64,000 nucleotides of DNA from Endobugula sp965214375 (lineage in GTDB: Bacteria; Pseudomonadota; Gammaproteobacteria; Pseudomonadales; Cellvibrionaceae). The notes under the pieces were generated by a model, which was not told the DNA's origin, made no database searches, and saw only the letters and a program-made list of their open reading frames with translations. A program made the translations under genes and the position numbers. The stretch covers positions 930,001 through 994,000 of the forward strand of contig OZ243947.1 of NCBI GenBank assembly GCA_965214375.1, in the 5' to 3' direction. This document shows positions 50,031-60,725 of the stretch, piece after piece (the first letter of the stretch is position 1; every line of letters begins with the position of its first letter).

Positions 50031-50850
50031 TGTATCATTCACCGTTGCTGTCGCCGATCTATTCCCCATGTGATCAAACGCAATTCGGTTAACGCCATCG
50101 GTCACATCAACCGCATACTCACCAGCATTATTAAAGCTAACGGTACTACCATTGCCATCATCTAATTGTGCATCCAACGCCCCTTCGCTATTGAGCACTA
50201 AGTGAATTTGACCATCGTCAAAGTTCAAGGCGTAATTGCCTTGGCTATCTGCGCTCAATTGGCTTGTATCATATATAAAGTTGGCTGCAAACTGGCCTTC
50301 GTGATCAAACGTTAGTGAGCTAGTTCCATCACTTAAAGTGACATCAAACTCACCTTGTTCATTCAGGGTCAATTGGTTATTACCATCGGTTAAGACAACA
50401 TCTAAATCACCCGTATTATCAAAACCAATCTGACTCGAACCATCGGTTAGTAGCACGTTGTAATTATTCGCATCGTTAAACTGAATACGGCTACCATTGT
50501 TATCAACCAACTCTGCATTAAAACTTTGCGCTTCGTTGTATGAAACACTGCTAGCACCATCAGTTAAATTAACATTGAGGTTGCCTTCATCATTAAATGA
50601 GACACTGCTGCTCTCGTGCTGAAGTGTCACATCATAGTTGCCAGACGAATCTAAGTTCAGGCTACTACCGCCTTCGATAAGACTCGCCGCAAAGGCGCCG
50701 GTGTGATCAAAGGTTACTGTGTTAGTACAATTAACAATATTCGCATTAAACTCACCTGCTTCGTTTAGGTGAATCACGCTATCGCCATCACGAAGTTCGA
50801 TATCCACATCACCCGTATTGGTGATCTGCAATGAACCTTGGTTGTTATGT
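50030..50850 (-). repeat. Second beta-repeat family, 19 residues
   Basis: A strict 19-residue period: DGNNQLTLNEQGEFDVTLS, EGGSSLNLDSSGNYDVTLQ and similar units, consensus DGxSxLxFDxxGxFDVxLx. About 14 copies. The regularity and D-G turns suggest a beta-solenoid. Confidence 0.75.
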
Positions 50851-50989
50851 AGGGTGACCGCAATATTACCTTGGGCATCACGAAGAATATGCGTATCATC
50901 AACGTGTAAATCTGCCGTGACGGTATCATCCGCAGCAATCACAATCGTACTTGCGCCACTGCTAATGGTAATCACTCGAGAACGTTCAG

Positions 50990-53330
50990 CACCATTGATA
51001 CTTTCATCAAAATGAATCGTCGTATCTTCATAGGTAATGGTATGGTCTGTGGTGCCATCAGCACTTTCATCGACAAAGACAGAACCATCGCCATGAACAA
51101 TCGTGGTGTCGGTGGTGCCATCGGCATTCTCATCGACAAATAAACTATTACTATCGCCATGACTAATAGTGGTATCGGTGGTACCGTCACCACTCTCATC
51201 AATTAACACACGACTCTCGCCAATATTGAGTTCAACATCAGTTGTCGTGACAATATCGTCATCAGCAAATTCGAGTGACTCATCAATCGTTAATGTATTG
51301 TCGTTAACACGAAGGGCAACATCGTCAGTTGTTAAGGTAATGCCATTGATTGTTTGTGTCTCTTTCGTTGTAATGGCGCTGTCCTGACCTGCATCAAAGA
51401 TAGTTTGCTCGGTACTATCACCGTCTGCATCGATATCTGTAGTAGTACGAAGGCGGTACTCATTTACTTTAATATCAACATCCGTGGTTACCTGACTATT
51501 GACTTCAATGGTATCAACAGATTGTGCGTAATCATCGCCGACGCTAAGACGTATATGTTCTGTTTTAACACCGTCAGTATTAATTTCTTCATCAACAGTG
51601 AAGTTGGTCACTTCACCGTTGTGCGTGATAGTGGCATTTACATCCGTTTCTACTACCTTAGTTTCACTCTCACCCGATCCTGTTGCTGTTAAACTTTGAT
51701 CAACATTAACTGTAGCATCATCAATACTCGCATTAATATCCGTGGTGTAATTACCGTCCAAGTCGGATTCTTCATCCAGGGTAAAGTGATCATCTCCTAC
51801 GGCAATGTTGATATCACGGGTGGCATTATTATTGGCATCTGCATCATTATCGATATCGACATGGCAATCGCCAAAACGTACATCGTAATTAGTCGTTTTA
51901 GTGCCTGCTGCAGAAATATTTTCATCCACTTAGATACGCTTATCGGCAACCGACAATTCAACATAACGAGTAGATTGTCCTGCCGCATTAATATCTTCTT
52001 CGAGATCAAAATGCTTATCGTCTAATCGTCCTTCAAAGTCCGTAGTGATTTGTCCATTGGCTTCGACGTTATCGTCCACCTCTAGATAGTTATCACCGAC
52101 ATCAAGGCGAGAGAAGGTCGTACGGTTACCCTGTGAATCTATATCTTCATTAACAACAAGAGTATCTTGACCAACACGTAAGGTAAGATCTTCAGTCAGT
52201 TGTTGTGCACCCTCCGCACCTTCATACTCCTGATCTATAGCAAACTGATTACCATTAATATTGGCAGTGATATCAGTTGCCTTTCTGCCCGCAGCATCAT
52301 AACTTTCATCAACGGTAATAGTATCCGAGCCCGCCTCAAGTAAGGTGTCATTCGCTTCGTTACCATTCGCATCTATCGTGGTATCCAACTTAACGCGATA
52401 CTCATCAATCTTGACATCATAATCAGTTGCAACAGCACCATTTGCTTCAACATTTTCATCCAGCTCAATGTAATCATCACCCGATTCAATACGCACATAA
52501 TCGGTATCACGATATTGTTGTGCATCACCTTCACCAAAGGTTTCCACTTCTTTATCTAAGGTAAAACTGCTATCACCGACTTTGATAAAAGTCTCCTTGA
52601 TAACACTACCGTCAATGGCTTGCTCTTCATTGATATAAAGTTGGTCTTCACCTGCATCAATTTTGACATCCGTTAATTGATTACCCTGTGCGGTAATGTC
52701 TTATTCATAACTAACCTGCTTATCACCCAGTTTTAAATTCACATCACGGGCAAGTTGATCATTAGTAAAGACATCTTCTGTAATGGTTAGGTGATCCTCA
52801 CCCAGATGTAATTCAATATCACGAGCTTCGATACCATTTTAATAAATTTTTTCGTCCACTTTTAAACGCGCATCATCAACTTTAACATCGAGATCTTGCG
52901 TGCTGCGGTTATTAGAAAAGACATTGACGCGCAAATAGTTATCGTCAACTTCGACATTAAGATCAGTGGTACGACGACCATCGGTATGAACGGTTTGATC
53001 TAGGTGCGCACTATCATCACTAATAACGATTTCTACATCACGGGTCTCTTGACCATCGGCATACACATCTTCTGAGATATCTAAAATGTTGTCATCAATA
53101 TCTAAACGAATATCACGCGTGGTTTTGCCATCATCGTAAAGCTTTTGGTCGACGGTTAATTGATCGTCACCAATTTGTAATTCAATATCCGTTGTACGGT
53201 GGTCACCTTCAAATAAATTTTCATCGTAGAAAACACGATTATTACTTCCCAAGTTGAGTTCAATGTCCAGTGTTTCTTCGGCATTTTCGCCATTACCATG
53301 TACACGGCGATCAACCTCAATACCATAATT
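50990..53330 (-). repeat. First beta-repeat family, 25 residues
   Basis: About 28 units with the consensus GDDxLxVDExxxxxGxxTTDI repeat every 25 residues (75 bases), for example LQIGDDQLTVDQKLYDDGKT. Five or six units vary in length. Three of the stop codons (52839, 52701, 51930) fall within this block at positions where sister repeats have Glu or a similar residue. Confidence 0.78.
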
Positions 53331-55618
53331 ACCCAAAGAATAATCAAAGCTACACTCTCTTCTGGAAGTGTGTTTGCAAAGTTTTCGAGTGTGATATCTT
53401 CAGGGGTGTCATCACCTGGGGTGCTTTCCTGATAGTCAGGATGAAATGGGTTAGTGAGAATTTGACCTACAAAAATCAAATCCGCATTTTCAATATTATT
53501 GACTGATAAAAACTGGTCACGCTGCTCGGCATTATAAAAACTCAGCCCCATGCGTCGCATCGTCGTCGAGACGGTATCACCGCGCTCAACACGGTAAGTC
53601 AGATCATTGATATCTTCTGTACTGGTATTAACCTCAGTATGTTCGGTACTAATACGACCCACAGATTCTTCTGCAGAACCATCACCTAAACAAATACCAA
53701 AATCACCGTCGGTAAAACTTTCAAGAACAATTTGTCCGCCATTTTCAGTATGAACAGTAATTGGACTATTTTGGGTGACACGAAAATCACCCGTTGCCGT
53801 ATTCCACGCATTGGTCTCGTTCAAAATAGGAATCAGATAATCACCGAGCGTGACACCGTCAACGGTTATCCAATCTTCACCGGCATTAGAGGCGTCATTA
53901 ATACGTAATGTACCGGAGAAATTTTCAATGACATAACGATCTTCACCAGCAGCATCGTTAATGGTAATATCGGCAGTGCTATCACCAGTAATATAATAAT
54001 AATCGTCGGCCTCGTTATCACTGGTAAAGCCTACATCGGTACCGTTATCGGTAATCGTTACCGTACCACTGAAAACTTCGGGCAAAGTTAATAGGTTTTC
54101 GTCAAGCGCACCTATAATATAACGGTCAGAGTCTGCTGCATCAGTAACCATAGTACTACCTGAACCACTGACAAAATAATTATCCTCACCAGAAACCCCA
54201 TACAAGGTATCATTACCACCAGAACTCAGTAATGTATCATTGCCTTCACCGCCTTCTAAATAATCATCACCACCCTCTCCATTTAATTTATCATTACCTA
54301 TATCACCAAATAGACGATCATCACCACTTTCTCCTGTAAGAAAATCCGCATCATTACCACCGAATAAGACTTTTCTAACAGGTAAAACCCCAAGGTCTAA
54401 ACCATCAACTTCTAATTTATAACCACTTTGAATATCTTCATAAACGAGGTCACCATCGACGGGAAAAGGTAAACCCAACGATTGATCTATTTTTCCATCA
54501 TTATCTGATTCCTGGTCCAACACCCTAAATCCGAGTAAACTTGAACGCGTTCTAATCCATGCATCAGTTAACCCTTTGCCTGTAACAGGGTTATATAAAT
54601 CAAGTTCACCATTAGTATTATATGAACTGTAATCTAAACCTGTTATAGAGGTATAACGTAATCGATATAAAGCATAACGACTAGCGAGTCCAGCTTCACT
54701 TTGTTCCAATGCTTGATCATAAAAATCATCAACTCCCACCAAATCGATCGTATAATCATTCAAATTTAGGGCATTACCAATACTGGTAGCATTTAATAAG
54801 TGATTCATACCACCAGAGTTAGTCAAACCAGGCTGGGGTTCATAAGGCAACCCTCTGCCCAGATACAAATCCCTTTTATTTTCTTCCATTTTCTCTTCAC
54901 CAAGTTTGGTGAAAGTAATCAATAGTGCATCTTTGTAGGTTTGTGGCAGACTATCCCATTGACCATTGAAAGCATTATTATCTATATACCACTCTTCAGC
55001 CTCTTTTAGATATAAACCGTAAAGCTGAGTTGTTAAAGGACTTTGTTCATCTATCAAATCATTAACAAGCTTAGCGTAATCATTAGTATATTGATTAAGG
55101 CCTAACGTTGGGTATTCACTTGCATACTTAGTAATTAAATTAATAGCTGTGCTAATTTTAAAATTAGCCGGGGCAACATCTATTAATGCAGGATGCAAAA
55201 GCTTATCAAGACGACCAGGAACACCACTCAAGTCTTTCACTGCTTGATAATCTGCAAACCATTCTTCATGCGTACGAGTAGTTCCTAGCAACTGTACTGT
55301 ATTTTCTGCAACCCATATACTGACAGCAGCTGGCCCTTCAGCAATAGCTGTCAATAAACCCTCTGCAACCTCATCAGCATCAATACTAGATTTAGCATAT
55401 AAATCAAGCGCCTGATCACCATAAGAATAAGCAGTATTTTCTTCTGCTATCGCTCCTGCAATAGCACCCGCAGATACACCCAAAATCGTACTTATATTAT
55501 TAATAATACTTTCGAAACCAGTAATGTAATCCAAGGATTCGTCAGAATAAGTTTCATTCGTTGCGTTTGTAAAATAAGTAACTACTGTTGTCATGATAAT
55601 TTCCTTACATGTAAATAA

Positions 55619-56281
55619 TTAATGGCCATTACACATTCTTATATGCCATTTAGGTTCAATAGGTCGATAGATACATTCAACATATTTCCATTTAATTGGA
55701 AAGTAATTCAGAGAAGAGAATACTCGCCCTCTCGCAGAGTATTCGCCTTTAAGGTTAAATGGCCACAGCATATAGCCATTTTCAATGAGTGGTATTTCAG
55801 GAATAAAATATAAGTCTTTCCAAACCCTAGAAAAAGGAAAACGAATAGAATAGTAATTCTGTTTTGGTGAAAGTTTTATTTTTAAAGCTCCATATTTATG
55901 AAAGATAGCATAATCTCCGTTAAAAACTCTTTCATGAATCACCTTGGCATTATTCAAGCTATAAGGGTTAGGAAACCATGGACTATAAGCACTATAATCA
56001 ATGCTGCTTATCCCTGCTCGCTGATACAAATCAAGTGTATCGCCTTCCTTATACCAAAGAGATGAATCATTATTTACAGGGCGTTTATGCTCACGGTAGC
56101 GTTTTACAACTTCTTCAAAATCACTTCGATGTTTCTGAAAGTGAGCAATCATATCCTCATCATCAGGCAATGGGTTTATTATCAACAATAAGTAATAAAC
56201 AACACTAACACATAGCACAGCCATTATTAATATCCAATAATTTTTAATTATTGGATATTGATTATTTTTTATATTCATCAT
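55619..56281 (-). CDS. Single-pass membrane protein in the RTX operon
   Basis: This 220-residue protein lies between hlyC and the RTX gene. It has one N-terminal membrane segment (about residues 15-35) and a periplasmic domain with a charged start (DDEDMIAHFQKHRSDFEEVV) and a beta-rich end with three cysteines. Similar-looking proteins occur beside other RTX loci. An immunity, chaperone or surface-retention role would fit the place, but nothing shows which. The frame is intact, the only unbroken gene of the locus. Confidence 0.7.
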   Translation of the reverse strand: MMNIKNNQYPIIKNYWILIMAVLCVSVVYYLLLIINPLPDDEDMIAHFQKHRSDFEEVVKRYREHKRPVNNDSSLWYKEGDTLDLYQRAGISSIDYSAYSPWFPNPYSLNNAKVIHERVFNGDYAIFHKYGALKIKLSPKQNYYSIRFPFSRVWKDLYFIPEIPLIENGYMLWPFNLKGEYSARGRVFSSLNYFPIKWKYVECIYRPIEPKWHIRMCNGH

Positions 56282-56307
56282 TTATTAAAAATAATTAAAT
56301 ATTAAAA

Positions 56308-56888
56308 CTATTTTTTATCATTCACCCAGCCAGATTCACGCTTACCTGTTTCAGGGTTAATGCGCATCATCTTAAATGGCGTCTCTTTAAAATTCGTATT
56401 CATTAAATCTGTTAGCATCTTCTCTTTTTTCTTATTGGCTTCATTAGTAAATGGGGCGATGAGTTCAACCAACCATAAGGTACCACCTTCTGTTTTAGTG
56501 ATGCCGTTTTCCGCACTGATCTCAGCACCATTACCCCAATCCATCGGCACTATCTTGCCGCCGCTTTGTATTTTATTCTCAGCTTCTTCGCTCAGGTAAG
56601 CCCACAAAGCAATACCGACAGGGCGTTGATTTTCATCACGGTAAATTTTGTATTGCTCCCACAGCACCGGCGGCATAACCATCCATTCCAGATCGGATAG
56701 CGTGAGATATTTATGGCCTGAAGACTGACCCATTAACCACACCATATCGCCAATAATGCTGCTCACGGTTCTAATCGGCGTTACTGTTGCCTTAGGCTTA
56801 GACTCTTCTGCTTTTTCCTTCGCTTTATCTATTGCCTTATTCACTTTTGCTGTTTTACTTTCCAATTTTTTTTATTCGCTTTTGCCAT
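56308..56888 (-). pseudogene. hlyC: RTX toxin-activating lysine acyltransferase (HlyC family), frameshifted near its start
   Basis: The body has the HlyC fold: VWLMGQSSGHKYLTL carries the catalytic His; IYRDENQRPVGIALWAYLSE and GGTLWLVELIAPF follow. HlyC-type enzymes transfer acyl chains from acyl-ACP to internal lysines of the RTX protein. ATG 56888 (AGGAGAG six bases upstream) opens MAKANKKK and then an eight-base A run (56866-56873); one more A restores the frame into LESKTAKVNK. As it stands, translation from this ATG ends early; a TTG at 56865 could start the intact body. The position of catalytic Asp92 in E. coli HlyC is Glu here (LWLVELIAPF), perhaps a natural variant. Confidence 0.75.
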
Positions 56889-56943
56889 AATGGCTCTCCT
56901 TTTTTCTAAAATTAATGTAATACTGATTTTTATTTATTAGCGA

Positions 56944-58341
56944 TTAACGTTCTCGGGCACTTTCGCTCTTGTAGCGCAGCAAAGGGCCCATGACATATTC
57001 AATGACTCGTCTTTTTCCGGTTTTAATTTCTGCGGTAGCCACCATACCCGGCGCAATCAGAATGTCTTTACCATTGACCGCAATGGTATTCTTTGTCAAT
57101 TGAACCAAGGCCGAATAGATCAAACCTTGATTTTCAGTTTGAATCGCATCATATGAAATATTGGTTATTTGTCCTTCTATCGTTCCATACTTGGTGTAAG
57201 GAAACGCTTCGAGCTTAACGGCAACAATATGCGCTTGATCAACAAAACCAATATCTTTATTGGCAATAAAGGCTTCCACTTCCAATTGATTATCCTGAGG
57301 AATAATGCGCATAATTTCTTGCGCTGATGTCACCACACCACAAATCGTATGAATAGACAATTGCTGCACGCTCCCATCAATCGGAGAGGTTAATGTTTGT
57401 AAACGATTTCTTTGGTTGGCTGTGGTTAATTCCTGACTGGTTTTTTGCAACTCACTGGAGGCGGTATTGAGATCGGATAACCACTGGCCTTGTGTTTGTG
57501 CGCGCAGCGTGATCTTTTCCTGCTTAACGCTTTCTAATGACGCTTGCAGTTTACTGTTATTACTTTTTTGAACCGCGAGGTCTTTGACCTGTTCAATACG
57601 CTCCTGCTCCAACTCCAGCCATTGCACTCTGGGAGCCATTTTCTTTTTAAGCATGGTTTTAATCGCATTGGTACGCTCGGTTATAAGCGGGATAGTTTCC
57701 TGAAGTTGAGCAATACGATTACTATGCGCACTCATCTATGCTTGGTATTCTTTATACTTTTCGACTAATGCTTGTTTTTGAGAAAGATAGATGAGCCACT
57801 GCTGATCTAATTGTTGTTGATGCAGAAAGATATCGTTGTTATGAATATCAATAGTCTTATGCGTGTTATCGACTAACAGACGGTTTGTAAAATATTGATT
57901 CTTACCGTCGTCACTGACTGAATCATTGAGCAATGCAACCAAGGTTTCTAATCTGGCCTTATCCAGTTGCAAGCGCGTGCTTTCGGTTTTCAGTTGTTCC
58001 TGATCAGCAGCGGTTAAGGTATGATCCAGTGCCACTCAGGGTTGCCCTTGCTTGACGGTTTGGCCTTCTTTCACAAAAATATCCTTGACGACACCGGCCT
58101 CTAGAGGCTGAATAACTTTTGCCCGATCACTGGGAATCACTTTACCTTGGGCAACCGCCACTATATCGATCTTGCCCACCATCGCCCAAATAACCGCGAA
58201 CACAAAGACAAACATAATCACCCACAGGATGATTCGGCCTAGAGGGGCTGGCGGTGTCTGATGCACTTCCAGTGCTGCAGGTAAAAATTCTTGTTCAGGA
58301 TCAGGTGTTGCACCCAGTATATACTGTAGAGTTTTATTAAT
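56944..58341 (-). pseudogene. hlyD: Type I secretion membrane fusion protein (HlyD), two internal stops and lost start
   Basis: This periplasmic adaptor would link HlyB to TolC. It has one N-terminal membrane helix (WVIMFVFVFAVIWAMVG), a lipoyl/barrel-sandwich hybrid (GKVIPSDRAKVIQPLEAG), a coiled-coil hairpin and a C-terminal beta domain. In-frame TGA at 58036 falls in EGQTVKQGQP-x-VALDHTL where homologues have Leu; TAG at 57736 falls in EYQA-x-MSAHSNR. The expected start lies at 58341, where ATT now stands; a G-to-T change at 58339 turns the former ATGA into ATTA. A GAGGGAGAG ribosome-binding site precedes it. The frame is otherwise continuous through all fragments. Confidence 0.85.
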
Positions 58342-60601
58342 GATGGCTCTCCCTCAGGAAGACTGGCAGAGAAATCTTTCTGAATTCTGCGGTTGTCTTC
58401 GTGGTAACGGCCACCGGATTGGTGAGAATGTAGTTTTGCGTAATAGCCTTGGTGTTGTAACAATGAACTATGGCTACCCTCTTCAACCACCTCGCCTTGG
58501 TGCATCACTAAAATTCTGTCGGCATCTCTAACGGTGCTGAGGCGGTGAGCAATAATTATGACTGTGCGCCCCTTACAGATATACCGCATGTTTTGCTGGA
58601 TAATATGTTCTGATTCGTAATCCAGCGCACTGGTGGCTTCATCAAGAATAAAAATTTTAGGATTGGTAATTAAGGCGCGGGCGATGGCAATACGCTGGCG
58701 TTGACCACCTGACAAGTTGCTGCCACGTTCACTTAATACCGTGTCATAGCCTTCACTTAATTCGAGAATAAAATCATGGGCACCGGACATTTTGGCGGCC
58801 TGCGTGATTTTTTCCATCGGTATAGAGGGGTCACTCAGCGCAATGTTTTCTCTCACACTTTTGCTAAATAAATAATTCTCTTGTAGCACAACACCGATAT
58901 TGCGACGCAGCCATGCAGGCTCAACCATGGCCAAATCGACGCCATCCACTAATACACGGCCTGACTGCGGCACATACAGTCTTTGTACCAGTTTGGTGAG
59001 CGTACTTTTTCCAGAGCCCGATTGACCTACAATGCCAATAATTTCACCCGCATTCACATCCACACTGAGATTTTTTAAAATCTCTCTGCCTTCTGGCTGA
59101 TAGCGGAAGGTGACCTTGTCAAATTTGATGGCTCCTTGAAGCTCAGGCAAAGAACCTCGACCCGGGTTAAAGGCCGGTTATGGTTGTGTATTGAGAATAT
59201 CGCCCAAGCGCTCAACCGCAATTCGTGCTTGTTGAAAGTCTTGCCATAATTGAGACAAGCGCAAGATAGGTGCACTGATACGGCCCGCCAACATATTAAA
59301 AGCAATTAACTGACCGACACTAAGATGCCCTTCAATAACGAGCCTGGCGCCTATCCATAGGATTAATAAGGTCGTCAACTTACTGATAAATGACGTACTT
59401 TGACTGGCAATATTGCCAAGGTTGGTGGTTTTAAAACCCGCCTGCACATAGGCGGCAAGTTGTTCTTCCCAGCGGCGTTGGCTTTGTGGCTCTATGGCGC
59501 CCGCTTTTAAGGTTTCAACGCCATTGATCGATTCCACAAGAAACGCTTGATTCTGTGCCCCTCGCTGGAATTGCTCATCCAGATACTTGCGCAACGTCGG
59601 TGTGACAAATACCGCAATCAGTACATATAATGGAACTGACCCGGCAACAACTAGGGTTAATATCGGGCTGTAAAACCACATGACGGCAAAAAAGACCAAA
59701 GTGAAAAACAGGTCAATCACCAGCGTTAAACCTGAACCCGTAATAAAATTACGGATCGTATCGAGCTCTTTAACGCGTGCCGCGATATTACCAACCTGAC
59801 GCATTTGAAAATACCCTAAGGGCAATCTCATCAGGTGATGAAATAACTTGGCGCCCAGTTCAACATCAATGCGATTAGTGGTATGAGAAAATACATAGGT
59901 TCTCAAGCCCGTTAACAGCACCTCGAAAAATGATACCGCTAACAAACCAATAGCCAATACATCCAGAGTGGTCAACCCTATATGCACTAAGACTTTATCC
60001 ATCACCACCTGAAAAAACAGGGGCGTAATCAACGTAAACAGCTGTATAAAAAAGGAGGCAACCAGTACTTCAATCAGAAAACGTTTGTATTTAACCATTG
60101 CCGGGATAAACCAGCTGATATCAAACTTACGAATCTCATCCATGATACCGTTGCGTCGAGTGAGCAAGATAAGATTGCCGCTCCAAATATCTTGAAACTC
60201 TTCATGACTTAAGGCTTTAGGCTGACCTTCATCCGGCTGCTGAATCAAAATTTTGCTGGGGCTAACCTGGCCGATAATAAAATAGCGGCCGTCAACGTGT
60301 TTCCAATACAAGGCAGGCTGGTTGTTTCAAGGCGAGAAAGGTGACTTTCCATCTCGCGTGCCTTGAGCCCAATAGACTTAGCTGCTCGCAAAATATCATT
60401 CGTTGAGAACGATTTATCGCTTTGACCAAACTGGTGCTGGAGGCCTTCCGGGTTCGCGGGCATTTCAAATAAACGCGCCAACATTACCAAACAGGTGAGC
60501 CCCGTATCGATAGTATTACTGCTGTTTTCCTTAACGTCCAAAACTGACACCACCACTTCGCGTTTACGTTGAGACGTCATCATACAAGCAAAAAACAGCA
60601 A
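58338..60601 (-). pseudogene. hlyB: Type I secretion ABC transporter (HlyB), frameshift and internal stop
   Basis: This inner-membrane ATPase/permease would export the RTX protein. The N-terminal C39-like domain (DTGLTCLVMLARLF) lacks the catalytic Cys, as in HlyB. Five or six transmembrane helices follow, then an ATPase domain with Walker A GQSGSGKST, signature LSGGQRQRIA and Walker B IFILDEATSALD. Lesions: an indel between 60305 and 60335, just before ALYWKHVDGRYF; TAA at 59178 in NTQP-x-PAFNPGRG where homologues have Glu; and loss of the stop at 58338-58340 (TTA now, TGA expected), so the frame runs into hlyD to 58239. The original end would overlap the hlyD start as ATGA. Confidence 0.85.
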
Positions 60602-60725
60602 AAATCAATATAATTGGTAAAAAAATACCAAATAATTTAATTTTTGTTGAAAAAGTATTATGTCTAGTCGATCATATATCCTCCCCTACGGTGAAAAATC
60701 GTTAACAAATGGAGCTCTTACCCTA

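Larger units (their letters stand above)
43213..55594 (-). pseudogene. Giant RTX repeat protein (about 4,100 codons), interrupted seven times
   Basis: A single frame, started at ATG 55594 with AGGAAA upstream, is recoverable by joining segments. Lesions: frameshift near 53340-53352; TAA 52839 and 52701; TAA 51930; TGA 47499; TAA 47112; frameshift at an AAA near 46708-46710. All five stops are in register. The parts are: N-terminal domain with an AGGMNHLLN-type stretch and a short GGxGxDxxx cluster (54165-54365); a LysM-like domain (RVERGDTVSTTMRRMGLSF, 53480-53620); three families of beta repeats; helical repeats; glycine-zipper segments; and a C-terminal calcium-binding RTX region with HCBP-like FSDGQ motifs, ending in the export signal (LVQAMATFNPPDSEVTIPQN). 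It belongs to the hlyB-hlyD-hlyC operon. It probably was a secreted adhesin or toxin; which is not decided by sequence. Confidence 0.82.

Noticed and set aside
49139..52025. Long plus-strand frames opposite the RTX repeats
   Set aside because: They follow the repeats' codon pattern on the opposite strand, have low-complexity sequence and no start signals.
50030..53330. CRISPR-like repeat array
   Set aside because: The 57- and 75-base periods are coding repeats with changing codons, and there are no spacers or cas genes.
43213..60601. Stop codons read as Glu (code change or readthrough)
   Set aside because: TAA and TGA end many intact genes here, frameshifts occur beside the stops, and some stops fit Trp or Leu instead. 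Decay explains the pattern better.
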